Positions 1 through 6,998 of a DNA stretch of 10,502 nt are shown here, piece after piece. The DNA lies in the NCBI GenBank assembly GCA_021821605.1, contig JAKACG010000021.1, positions 1-10,502 on the forward strand. Reading direction: 5' to 3'. Origin of the DNA: Microcaldota archaeon (GTDB lineage: Archaea > Micrarchaeota > Micrarchaeia > Micrarchaeales > CABMGC01). Below the pieces are notes generated by a model. The model was not told the origin of the DNA, ran no database searches, and saw only the letters and a program-made list of their open reading frames with translations. The position numbers and the translations under genes are program-made. Each line of letters opens with the position of its first letter. The stretch's first letter is position 1.

Positions 1-1245
1 CCTGTCCAAGGATTTTTATGTGATAATCTTATTTTATCAACCGGTGGTATGTTGACAGTAGGAATAGGAAATGCTGCTGGCGAGCAGATGAATTTAAATG
101 GCATAGCATGTTCAAATAGCAGTACTGAACCAAATTATTTTCAACCTATTTCTCTAAATCTTCAGGAAGGCCAATCCACAACTATTAAATTTCAATGTGC
201 ACCTACACAACTAAATGTAGGAAATTTTTATGGGGGTAAAATCTGGTTATCTTATACAAATCAATACGGTCAAGAACAAATAATTAACTATGCAACATTC
301 TCAGCAAAGGTAGTTACTATAGGACCTTCAGAATTTCAGGTAGTAAATACTATCAATGTAGGTCCTAATCCATACGCTGTAGCTTTCAATCCTTCTGGCA
401 CTCTTGCTTATGTTGTAAATTCAGGTAGTAACACACTTAGTATAATCAACCCAATAACCAATACTACAATCAATACAATTACAAATCCATTTTATTCTAA
501 TGGTGGTTCATTTTTTATGGCATTAAATCCTCTTGGAACTATAATTTATGTTACAAACTACGAAGACCAAAGTTCTGGTTACGCTAGAAATACGGTCAGT
601 GTTATCAATCCATCGACTAACACAACAATAAATTTAATTACTGTTGGTTATGCTCCTTTAGGTGTAACTTTCAATCCTTCTGGCACTCTTGCTTATGTTG
701 TAAATCAAGATCCTGGAACTATAAGTGTTATCAACCCTTCAACTAATACAATAATCAACACCATAACTGTAGGTACTTATCCATACTCTATAACCTTCAA
801 TCCTTCTGGCACTCTTGCTTATGTTACAATTAGTAGTAGCGATAAAGTAAGTGTTATCAACCCTTCAACAAATATTGTAGTTAATACAATTACTGTAGGT
901 TCTAATCCTGTGTCTGCGGTTTTCAATCCCTCCGGTACTCTTGCTTATGTCTCGAATGAAGGCAGCAATACTATCAGTGTAATCAATCCAGCAACAAATT
1001 CAGTAATAAATACAATAACTGTAGGTAATACTCCTTATTCGGTTGCATTAAATCCTTATGGTACTATGGCCTATGTTGCAAACGCGGGCAGTAATACGAT
1101 TAGTGTAATTAATACCATGACCAATACTGTGGTAAACACAATTACAGTAGGCTATTTTCCAGTATATGTTACTTTGAATCCATCTGGAACTTTAGTTTAT
1201 GTTGCAAATAATGGTGATAATACCGTTAGTGTAATAAATACTTAA
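1..1245 (+). CDS. Surface protein with C-terminal seven-bladed YVTN beta-propeller (5' truncated by window edge)
   Basis: The frame is open from base 1, so the ATG at 49 is probably internal and the true start lies outside the window. The first ~105 visible residues form a beta-rich, Cys-containing Ig-like segment (Cys at the seventh visible residue, then in 'GIACSN' and 'FQCAP', and a 'GGKIWLSYTN' strand). Then follow seven repeats of about 42 residues with the pattern 'NTITVG..P..V.FNPSGTLAYV.N.GSNTISVINP.TN'. This is the YVTN family of beta-propellers, known in archaeal surface-layer and adhesion proteins. The repeat array ends at the stop codon and contains seven copies, which fits one closed propeller. 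Blade 2 is irregular and carries an insertion ('YEDQSSGYARN'). The likely location is the cell surface, with a binding or structural role; the ligand cannot be read from the sequence. The fold call is strong and the function is unknown. Confidence 0.88.
   Translation, partial: PVQGFLCDNLILSTGGMLTVGIGNAAGEQMNLNGIACSNSSTEPNYFQPISLNLQEGQSTTIKFQCAPTQLNVGNFYGGKIWLSYTNQYGQEQIINYATFSAKVVTIGPSEFQVVNTINVGPNPYAVAFNPSGTLAYVVNSGSNTLSIINPITNTTINTITNPFYSNGGSFFMALNPLGTIIYVTNYEDQSSGYARNTVSVINPSTNTTINLITVGYAPLGVTFNPSGTLAYVVNQDPGTISVINPSTNTIINTITVGTYPYSITFNPSGTLAYVTISSSDKVSVINPSTNIVVNTITVGSNPVSAVFNPSGTLAYVSNEGSNTISVINPATNSVINTITVGNTPYSVALNPYGTMAYVANAGSNTISVINTMTNTVVNTITVGYFPVYVTLNPSGTLVYVANNGDNTVSVINT
385..825 (+). 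repeat. Near-identical DNA segments inside the propeller blades
   Basis: A 36-base stretch encoding 'FNPSGTLAYVVN' occurs identically at 385-420 and 670-705. Its first 30 bases recur at 796-825. A diverged version, with 'ccctccggtact', lies near 928-945. Identity at synonymous positions points to recent blade duplication or gene conversion, whereas blades 6 and 7 have diverged. Confidence 0.8.
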
Positions 1246-1267
1246 CTCTCTATTAAATATCAATTAC

Positions 1268-1292
1268 GTGAAACATGAATTGTAAATTTCAC
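1268..1292 (+). terminator. Weak hairpin and T-rich tail after the propeller gene
   Basis: The arms gtgaaa (1268-1273) and tttcac (1287-1292) can pair across a 13-base loop. T-rich sequence follows (1293-1335). This is a possible transcription end for the upstream gene. The stem is short and the tail has no long pure T run, so support is weak. Confidence 0.3.
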
Positions 1293-1392
1293 ATCGTTTG
1301 TTTATTGATTTTATGATTATCTTTCAATTTAGTTCAGTTTACTATTAAATATTTTTTAACACTTGCTAAAATTGTTGTTAGCTAAAACATCA

Positions 1393-1427
1393 AATTATAC
1401 AGTAAGCTTTTTAAACTTCTTTGTGTT
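1393..1427 (+). promoter_or_regulatory. Promoter region of the stalked membrane protein
   Basis: Two TATA-like elements lie before the gene: aattata-type at about 1393-1401 and tttttaaa at 1408-1415. The first would place transcription start near the gtgtt at 1423, giving a leader of about 9 nt to the ATG at 1432. The second would suit a leaderless start at the in-frame ATG at 1438. The sequence alone does not decide between them. Confidence 0.4.
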
Positions 1428-1431
1428 AAAT

Positions 1432-2484
1432 ATGCTTATGGCCAGTTTAGGATTTAAACCAAAACATAAAGGTTTTAGCAGAAATAAAAGCATGGGAAGG
1501 TTTATCATACCCGCAATAATAATCATAGCATTAGCTGTAATCATTCTTCTTTCAATGGGAGGGGTTACAAGCATAACTCAAACACAGACATTATCCTTAA
1601 AACAAGGTTCTGCTATTCAATTAAAGGTTTATTCCTCTGTATTTTCATTATACTTAAATAATGTATCTTCATCATCTGCTGGTGTTCTTATATCTCAATC
1701 TCCAGTGCTTTCAAGTACTATAATCTCCTTTATGCTAAACTCAAACTCTTCTTTAAATATAAGTACCTCTGGAAATAGGAATGCCGATCTTCAGATAAAG
1801 TTAATTACCAGCAACTCAACATATGCAAAGCTGCAGTTAACTCCAGTACCTTCTGGACTTATAATTCCTGTAAGTTATGGTATTGGATCTTCACAGCCTT
1901 CTTCTCTTTCACAGGGCTCATCAAGCAATCAAGTTACAACTGTGCAAACAACCATCCCACAAAGTTCATCACAGAGTACATCTGTATCTACATCTCTTAC
2001 TACTGGCGCTAGTACCACTGTAACAACAACCTCTCCAAGTCAAAATATACCTCAATCTATAGTAAACGATGCATCAAATAGTTACATAGGCAAGCTTACC
2101 TTTAATCTAAATGTTCTTTATGCCCAAGAAAGCCAGTGCAGCGAGTCGTTATATAATCAAACGTTAATGACAGATACCGGTCAGAAACCTACAGGTCCTT
2201 TCTCTTATGCAAATGTAACCTTGAACACGCCTACTCTTATTACGCAGGTAATAACCGGTCCTATTAACTCTAATTATATAGTTAATTATACCTCAAAATC
2301 AAACATAAAGCAATATAGTGGAACTGCAATAACACTGCTTTTAAATGCAAGCACAGGAACAATATCAAATATAAAGTTCTTGGGTATATTCCAAGGTGCA
2401 AATTACACCGATTTGGAGAACTCTTATAACTTCCAGAGCGGCATAGGGAACGCGTGCGCAGCTTACATACCATATCTTGGTTGA
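1432..2484 (+). CDS. Single-pass membrane protein with Ser/Thr-rich stalk and extracellular beta-rich domains
   Basis: No known family recognised. With the ATG at 1432 the product is 350 residues. A basic N-terminus ('FKPKHKGFSRNKSMGR') precedes one strongly hydrophobic segment at residues ~24-43 ('FIIPAIIIIALAVIILLS'). This looks like an uncleaved N-terminal anchor with the rest outside the cell. Residues ~50-150 are beta-rich and full of N-x-S/T sequons. Residues ~153-207 are a mucin-like Ser/Thr/Gln linker. Residues ~209-350 form a second domain with two cysteines (~236 and ~342) that could form a disulfide. The frame extends upstream to a TTG at 1363, but that start would add 23 residues including a second hydrophobic stretch. 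I prefer 1432 because of a gtgt element 5 bases before it; 1438 is the alternative. The gene stands alone, flanked by spacers of about 180 bases. A role in the cell envelope is inferred. Confidence 0.72.
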   Translation: MLMASLGFKPKHKGFSRNKSMGRFIIPAIIIIALAVIILLSMGGVTSITQTQTLSLKQGSAIQLKVYSSVFSLYLNNVSSSSAGVLISQSPVLSSTIISFMLNSNSSLNISTSGNRNADLQIKLITSNSTYAKLQLTPVPSGLIIPVSYGIGSSQPSSLSQGSSSNQVTTVQTTIPQSSSQSTSVSTSLTTGASTTVTTTSPSQNIPQSIVNDASNSYIGKLTFNLNVLYAQESQCSESLYNQTLMTDTGQKPTGPFSYANVTLNTPTLITQVITGPINSNYIVNYTSKSNIKQYSGTAITLLLNASTGTISNIKFLGIFQGANYTDLENSYNFQSGIGNACAAYIPYLG

Positions 2485-2510
2485 TATATGAAGCTCTTTA
2501 CAAAATCTTA

Positions 2511-2530
2511 TTTTTTTTAGTTAATTTTTT
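2511..2530 (+). terminator. T-run terminator after the stalked membrane protein
   Basis: A run of eight Ts (2511-2518) and one of six Ts (2525-2530) lie 26-46 bases after the stop codon, with no strong hairpin. This is the typical archaeal oligo-T terminator form. Confidence 0.6.
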
Positions 2531-2659
2531 AAATATTAATTTTTAATACTTATCTTTCTAAACCTTCACACTTATTTTTTGATACAAAAACACCAAACAA
2601 AACTACAAATAAACAAAAACCATAAATATCTAAACCTACTTATACAATATGGTGGTTAT

Positions 2660-2983
2660 GTGGGAAAAACTGTAACTGTTATAAAAACGTTAGGGGAAAA
2701 AACAGAGCTATTACCTTTGGCAAGGCCAATTGAAAGCAGTGTATCAAAGGAGCAAACTCCATTCAAAAAATTACTTAGATCTACGATGGTAGTAGCAATA
2801 GCAGGAACAACGCTTATTATGGGTGGTTGCGGCTTAGATGTATATCCTTCTCAAGTATATACTAATTATGGCTATAGCATTCCAAATTACGAGTTTGTTC
2901 AGCCTCCTCCAATAATATATGGGCGTCCATTCTGTAATTATGAGCCACACTTTGATTTTGATAGAGATTTTGATCGCAGATAA
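2660..2983 (+). CDS. Small lipoprotein-like membrane-anchored protein
   Basis: No family recognised. I start at GTG 2660 because ggtgg (2651-2655) lies 4 bases upstream as a Shine-Dalgarno site and a TATA-like ataaatat lies at 2622-2629. This gives 107 residues. A polar N-terminus of about 36 residues leads to 'FKKLLRS', then a hydrophobic stretch ('MVVAIAGTTLIM') ending in 'GGC', which resembles a lipobox with Cys at ~57. After it comes a Tyr/Pro-rich tail that ends in an Asp/Phe/Arg motif ('FDFDRDFDRR') and has one further Cys ('FCNYE'). The long pre-sequence before the hydrophobic part is odd for a signal peptide. A TTG at 2717 would give a more usual 88-residue lipoprotein precursor. The frame also runs back to a TTG at 2579, but that part is low-complexity and unlikely to be coding. 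The gene converges with the histidine kinase gene. Confidence 0.5.
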   Translation: MGKTVTVIKTLGEKTELLPLARPIESSVSKEQTPFKKLLRSTMVVAIAGTTLIMGGCGLDVYPSQVYTNYGYSIPNYEFVQPPPIIYGRPFCNYEPHFDFDRDFDRR

Positions 2984-3054
2984 AATCTAAATCATTAAAA
3001 CTCAAGTTCTGGCATTGTTATAATAATTTATGGTCTATGTTTACAGTTAAAAAC

Positions 3055-3061
3055 AAAAAAA
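3055..3061 (-). terminator. Oligo-T terminator of the histidine kinase gene (minus strand)
   Basis: A run of seven As on the plus strand reads as seven Ts on the minus strand, about 35 bases past the kinase stop codon. A six-A run (3086-3091) lies just before it. These would end transcription arriving from the right. Confidence 0.5.
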
Positions 3062-3093
3062 TCAAACTCCAAGAAAGAAAACCATAAAAAAGT

Positions 3094-5343
3094 CTAATCC
3101 TGTTCTTGATTTTCTTTTTTTCTTTGTTTCTGTGAAACTGGCAGTACGAACCAGAATGTGCTGCCTTTTCCGGGCTCTGAATCTACACCTATCCTACCTC
3201 CATGCAAACTTACTATCTCTTTAGCTATGCTAAGCCCTAATCCCGTTCCAGTACCTTCTTGTCTTGTAAGGGTCATTGTCTCTTTTTTAACCTGGAAGAA
3301 CTTTTTAAATAACTTGCTTTTATACTCTTTACTTATTCCAATTCCTGTATCGTTTATTTCTATCTTAACCTTTGGATTTTTTTTGCTTCCATGATTCTTT
3401 ACTGAAACGCTTACGCCTCCCCGTTCAGTAAACTTTATTGCATTCCCTATAAGATTAACAAATACCTGTATGAGTCTGTTTGGATCAGCTTCTACCGCTG
3501 GAGCATCAAAATCAACATCAAAGCTAAAAGTTATGTTTTTATTCGAAGCTACCTCTCCAAGAGACTTTATTATTGGACTTTCTTTTATATCATTGAAGTT
3601 TACCAGCTTTATATCAAGCTTTATCTTTTTGGACTCTAATTTTGCAACATCAAGTATCTGTGCTATCAACTGCAGCAGTCTGTCTCCTTCGTTTATTATT
3701 ATCCCTAGATTTCTTTGCTGCTCTTGATTCAAAGCTCCAAACTCTCCATTTAGCATGAGTTTTGAGAAGCCCATTATGTTTGTAATAGGGGTTTTAAGGT
3801 CATGTGATATGTTATATATGAACTGCGTCTTAAGCTGGCTTTCATCTTCAAGCTTCTCTGCCCGCTTTACAATATCCCCTAATGTCATCTCAGTTTCTAA
3901 AAGTTTTCTTTTAGTTGCAAGCTCTCTGCCTATAAACATATATCCGCTTATTTTTCCATCATTATCATAAATAGGTTTAACTGTCTGAGATGATGGTACA
4001 ATCTCGCCATTGTTTCTGCTTACTATATTCACCTCCATACCGTTTACTATTCCTCCTTTTTTTACTATATTTAATGCGTTGCTTATCTTCATCTGGCTTT
4101 CTTGGTCTGCGCAGATGCTCGATATAGAAAGTCCTGATATTGAACTACTATTGTATCTGAGTATTTTTTCTACACTTTCGTTTATTCCTTTTATATAGCC
4201 CATACTATCTGTTGTAAGTATCATCTCCTCAGAAAATTTTATTATATCCTCAAGAGTTTTTTTAATGCCATTTATATACTTTTCATTGTTTTTCCATAGT
4301 GAAATTCCAAAGCCTTTGTTATTTTTTGTTATTATTGCTTTAACGTCCACATAAGACTCGCTTTGTAATTTTATTGTTAGATTTATCTGCTTTTTTTCTT
4401 TTATTATATCCTCTATATTCTTTTGCAATTCTTTTTCTTTTACAATCTCAAAAAGTTTTCTTCCTAGGAGTTCTTCATTGGAAAGTCCTTTGGTTAATGC
4501 TGCATTGCCTCCAGTCCAATAAATCTTCCAATTTTCATCAAGAAGCATAAAAAGCTGTATCTCGTTTTCTTCCATCACTGTATTTTTTAGCTGTTCCATG
4601 TCTAATTGTGTTGTTTCATAAAAAAGCGAATGATAAAGGTCGTCGTTTATTTTTTTTGTATAAATATTAAAGAATCTATTTGAATTTTTAATGGTTGCAG
4701 GTACTGTTTGCTGCTTCCCCGAAAACTCTATTTCTTTATCTAGCTTGAAAAAAAGTTTAAGTTCTGTCCCTCCTATTTCATTAATGTTTTTATCAATAAG
4801 ATTAAGAAAGCCCTTATTGGCCTTTACTATACTACCATTTTTATCTATTACTGCTTGCGGTATTATGTTGTCAAAAGCTGCATCAAAGTATCTTGCAAGC
4901 ATTATGTTTTTATCTTTTTCCACAATGCTATCATACTCCTTTGCTATGAAGTTAGAGATAAATCCAAAAACAGTTATGTTTTTTTCACTAAATACATCTT
5001 CTTTTTTAGATAAAAATGTAATTATGCCGAACTGCCTTGCATGCGTTTTTATGGGAAGCATCATACAGCTTTTGAATCCTATATTATTGTAATTTATCAA
5101 CTCTCCAAAAGCCGAGTATCCGCTTAACCTGTTATCTATATATGGCTTTCCGGTGTTTATCAAAAAATCTTCGGTCTGTGTTCTGTCTTTGCTGTTTTTG
5201 TATACATCTTTTATTATTATGTCATCTGCTCCAAAAAACTTTTTTAATCTATCTCCAATTGTATTCAAAAAAACATTGCCCGTTGCGGATCCTGAAGATA
5301 TAGCTCTTATTTCTTCTAAAAACTCTATTATCCTTTCATCCAT
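3094..5343 (-). CDS. Soluble GAF-PAS sensor histidine kinase
   Basis: The 749-residue product has no membrane segment, so it should sense a cytoplasmic signal. Domain order: GAF-like (~1-140), three PAS-type domains (~150-240, ~255-350 and ~370-475), a linker helix, HisKA (~500-570) and HATPase_c (~615-736). The phospho-acceptor is His514 in 'NISHDLKTPITNIMGFSKLM'. The ATP-binding boxes are intact: N-box 'FVNLIGNAIKF' (~628-638), G1 'DTGIGIS' (665-671), F-box 'LFKKFFQV', and G2 'GTGTGLGLSIAKE' (697-709). It should autophosphorylate on His and pass phosphate to a response regulator, but no receiver domain is fused and none lies in the window. PAS1 and PAS2 are diverged; PAS3 is the most typical. 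The ATG at 5343 has aggt 6 bases upstream. It is divergent from fibrillarin and probably shares its promoter region. Many archaeal kinases of this type were gained from bacteria; whether that holds here is inference. Confidence 0.93.
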   Translation of the reverse strand: MDERIIEFLEEIRAISSGSATGNVFLNTIGDRLKKFFGADDIIIKDVYKNSKDRTQTEDFLINTGKPYIDNRLSGYSAFGELINYNNIGFKSCMMLPIKTHARQFGIITFLSKKEDVFSEKNITVFGFISNFIAKEYDSIVEKDKNIMLARYFDAAFDNIIPQAVIDKNGSIVKANKGFLNLIDKNINEIGGTELKLFFKLDKEIEFSGKQQTVPATIKNSNRFFNIYTKKINDDLYHSLFYETTQLDMEQLKNTVMEENEIQLFMLLDENWKIYWTGGNAALTKGLSNEELLGRKLFEIVKEKELQKNIEDIIKEKKQINLTIKLQSESYVDVKAIITKNNKGFGISLWKNNEKYINGIKKTLEDIIKFSEEMILTTDSMGYIKGINESVEKILRYNSSSISGLSISSICADQESQMKISNALNIVKKGGIVNGMEVNIVSRNNGEIVPSSQTVKPIYDNDGKISGYMFIGRELATKRKLLETEMTLGDIVKRAEKLEDESQLKTQFIYNISHDLKTPITNIMGFSKLMLNGEFGALNQEQQRNLGIIINEGDRLLQLIAQILDVAKLESKKIKLDIKLVNFNDIKESPIIKSLGEVASNKNITFSFDVDFDAPAVEADPNRLIQVFVNLIGNAIKFTERGGVSVSVKNHGSKKNPKVKIEINDTGIGISKEYKSKLFKKFFQVKKETMTLTRQEGTGTGLGLSIAKEIVSLHGGRIGVDSEPGKGSTFWFVLPVSQKQRKKENQEQD

Positions 5344-5356
5344 GGCAATACCTAAA

Positions 5357-5394
5357 ATGCTTTATATATCAAATAAAATGTATAAAAACATGTG
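5357..5394. promoter_or_regulatory. Compact divergent promoter between histidine kinase and fibrillarin genes
   Basis: Plus-strand tttatata (5361-5368) is preceded by an A-rich BRE-like stretch (ctaaaat). It places the fibrillarin transcript start near 5391. On the minus strand, tttttata (5388-5381) would start the kinase transcript near 5357, leaving a leader of about 14 nt with aggt before the ATG. The gatatataaag formed by the plus-strand box could also serve the minus strand. The two promoters overlap, so their use may be coupled or mutually exclusive. Confidence 0.55.
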
Positions 5395-5400
5395 TTTGAA

Positions 5401-6060
5401 ATGGATGTAACAGAGATATTTGAAGGAGTTTACAAAATAGATGGAAAATTGGCTACAAAGAGTATAGCTCCTGGAGTAAGAGTTTATGATGAAGAGTTAA
5501 AGAAAATAAGGGAAATCGAGTATAGATTATGGAATCCTTATAGGAGTAAGCTTGCAGCTGCAATAATAAATGGGCTTTCAGAGCTCAATATAAAACATAA
5601 CTCATCTGTTTTATACTTGGGCGCGTCTACTGGCACTACTCCTAGCCATGTTAGCGATATAGTAGAAAAAACTGGGAGCGTCTATTGCGTAGAGATATCA
5701 AAACGTAGCATGCGAGATCTTCTAAATGTATGTGAGAAAAGAGAAAATATGTTTCCAATATTTGAAGATGCAAGAAAGTACGAAAGTTACTCCTCTGATG
5801 TTGGTATTGTAGATGTAATATACGAGGATGTTGCAGCTCCTGATCAAGCCAAAATACTGCTAGCTAACTCTTCAATGCTTAAAAAAAATGGCTCTGCATA
5901 TGTTGCTATAAAATCACAAAGCATAGACGTATCAAAAGATCCAAAACTGGTATTTGAACAGTTCATAGAAGAGATTTCTGATAAGTTTAAGGTTGCACAA
6001 AGAGTTAAGATAGAGCCGTTCGACAAAATGCATCTATTTCTACATCTAAAGAAGCTATAA
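5401..6060 (+). CDS. flpA: Fibrillarin, C/D-box RNP 2'-O-methyltransferase
   Basis: The 219-residue product matches archaeal fibrillarin along its whole length. In archaea this SAM-dependent enzyme acts with Nop5, L7Ae and C/D-box guide RNAs to 2'-O-methylate rRNA and tRNA. The small N-terminal beta domain ends at 'YRLWNPYRSKLAAAI'. The SAM-binding motif 'YLGASTGTTPSH' is at ~72-83, followed by the ribose-binding acidic residue in 'YCVEIS' (Glu98). The K-D-D-K catalytic set is present: Lys50, Asp123 ('FEDAR'), Asp143 ('YEDVAAPDQA') and Lys171 ('AIKSQSIDVSKDP'). The C-terminus 'IEPFDKMHLFLHL' is also typical. The start is either this ATG (gtgt 5 bases upstream) or the in-frame GTG at 5392, which coincides with the predicted transcript start. 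Archaeal fibrillarin genes usually sit beside nop5; that partner is absent here. The next gene downstream is an unknown zinc-ribbon protein. Confidence 0.97.
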   Translation: MDVTEIFEGVYKIDGKLATKSIAPGVRVYDEELKKIREIEYRLWNPYRSKLAAAIINGLSELNIKHNSSVLYLGASTGTTPSHVSDIVEKTGSVYCVEISKRSMRDLLNVCEKRENMFPIFEDARKYESYSSDVGIVDVIYEDVAAPDQAKILLANSSMLKKNGSAYVAIKSQSIDVSKDPKLVFEQFIEEISDKFKVAQRVKIEPFDKMHLFLHLKKL

Positions 6061-6074
6061 TACTACTGAAAAAT

Positions 6075-6096
6075 ACTGCTGGAAAACTGCTGGAAA
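6075..6096 (+). repeat. Tandem 11-bp repeat between fibrillarin and zinc-ribbon genes
   Basis: The unit actgctggaaa occurs twice back to back (6075-6085 and 6086-6096), with a partial relative (actgaaaaa) just before. It lies about 20 bases upstream of the next gene's TATA box. It may be an operator or simple slippage; nothing in the sequence decides. Confidence 0.6.
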
Positions 6097-6114
6097 AATA
6101 AGCAAACGGGAAAG

Positions 6115-6123
6115 TAATATAAG
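6115..6123 (+). promoter_or_regulatory. TATA box of the zinc-ribbon protein gene
   Basis: taatataag is centred at about 6119. This puts transcription start near 6146, at the atgtgt just before the coding region. It implies transcription separate from fibrillarin, which ends 87 bases before the next gene's GTG. Confidence 0.5.
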
Positions 6124-6156
6124 CATATTCGCTGAAAATAACTTCATGTGTCTTTT

Positions 6157-6966
6157 ATGGAAAAGATAGACAAGTATGTCACATCTCTTGAGAAGCTAAG
6201 CAAAAATGCATCGGTTGTAGAGTGCAACAATTGCGGTTCTAAAACACTTACTAATGGGTCAGTTAGCATATGTAACTTTTGCGAGCTTGCTGTGATGCCA
6301 AATATGGATTATAATATAAATGCAGAGGTTTTTAAAAGCATTTCAACACTTATAGACAAAAAAATGATTGCTGAAGCACTATCCTCATTAAATGATCTTT
6401 CAAAATCAATATCGGATCCTATATCTGTTTATGTAATTGGTGTGTTCTACGAGTTTATTTCAAATTATAAATATAATGACATAAACTATTCTAGGCCAGG
6501 TTTTATGGAAGAGAACTCGTCAAACATATACTCTTCATTAGATATGATCTCAAAAGCAAAGGAGCAGTTCTTCAAAACCTTAAGCTTAATCTCAAAATCT
6601 ACCTCAAAAGGAAGTGATACTATTTATTTGGAATTTATTACCAATGTAAAGTTAAAAAGGTCTTTTAATGCTAAGATGTCCTTGGAAGAACTTAACTCAC
6701 ATAAAACCGGAGAAACCTACAACGCGTATTCGAACATGATATATGCAATGATATCAAAAAACAAAAATGTCGAGTTATTCATAAATCCTGTACTTAAAAG
6801 AGGCGAAGTAAATGTATTTTATTATATTTCTAAATACTTTGCAGAAAATAAAAAGATAGAAGACTCGATTTTATTGCTATCAGAGCTTATAGCAGTGGCA
6901 AGAATGCCAATGGCGTTCTATCTCTTAAAGAAAGTTAAGAATGTACATGCCGCAATGGAGATATAA
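6157..6966 (+). CDS. Unrecognised protein: N-terminal zinc ribbon plus long alpha-helical region
   Basis: No family recognised. The 269-residue product starts with a short helix, then a CX2C-X12-CX2C zinc ribbon ('CNNCG' at ~23 and 'CNFCE' at ~39). From ~60 on, the sequence reads as all-helical, with pairs of amphipathic helices ('FKSISTLIDKKMIAEALSSLNDLSK', 'ISKAKEQFFKTLSLISKS', 'EDSILLLSELIAVARM') that resemble TPR-like or other alpha-solenoid repeats. It has no membrane segment or signal peptide and is probably cytoplasmic. Short zinc ribbons of this kind often bind nucleic acid or proteins, but the role here is unknown. The start is either this ATG (gtgt 5 bases upstream) or the in-frame GTG at 6148. 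It follows fibrillarin on the same strand, with its own TATA box between, and converges on rtcB. Position beside fibrillarin is weak evidence for an RNA-related job. Confidence 0.75.
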   Translation: MEKIDKYVTSLEKLSKNASVVECNNCGSKTLTNGSVSICNFCELAVMPNMDYNINAEVFKSISTLIDKKMIAEALSSLNDLSKSISDPISVYVIGVFYEFISNYKYNDINYSRPGFMEENSSNIYSSLDMISKAKEQFFKTLSLISKSTSKGSDTIYLEFITNVKLKRSFNAKMSLEELNSHKTGETYNAYSNMIYAMISKNKNVELFINPVLKRGEVNVFYYISKYFAENKKIEDSILLLSELIAVARMPMAFYLLKKVKNVHAAMEI

Positions 6967-6984
6967 CTAAACGAACAATCTAGC

Positions 6985-6998
6985 TTTTTTAACTTTTT
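6985..6998 (+). terminator. T-run terminator of the zinc-ribbon protein gene
   Basis: Six Ts (6985-6990) and five Ts (6994-6998) lie 19-32 bases after the stop codon. The second run overlaps the rtcB stop codon on the other strand, so the convergent genes are packed with a gap of only 30 bases. Confidence 0.5.

Noticed and set aside
1363..1431. TTG-initiated N-terminal extension of the stalked membrane protein
   Set aside because: It would add a second hydrophobic segment with no ribosome site, and promoter-like elements lie inside it.
2282..2473. 63-codon minus-strand open frame inside the stalked membrane protein gene
   Set aside because: It has no recognisable features and lies wholly antisense to a better-supported gene.
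2579..2659. TTG-initiated extension of the small lipoprotein-like gene
   Set aside because: It is Lys/Asn/Gln-rich low-complexity sequence with no ribosome site. A GTG with ggtgg upstream fits better.
4691..5092. 133-codon plus-strand open frame opposite the histidine kinase
   Set aside because: It is a shadow of the kinase gene, whose domains are intact through this stretch. Other plus-strand frames at 3158-4198 and 5153-5410 are rejected for the same reason.
6061..6120. Possible C/D-box guide RNA next to fibrillarin
   Set aside because: ctga-like pieces are present, but there is no RTGATGA C box at usable spacing.
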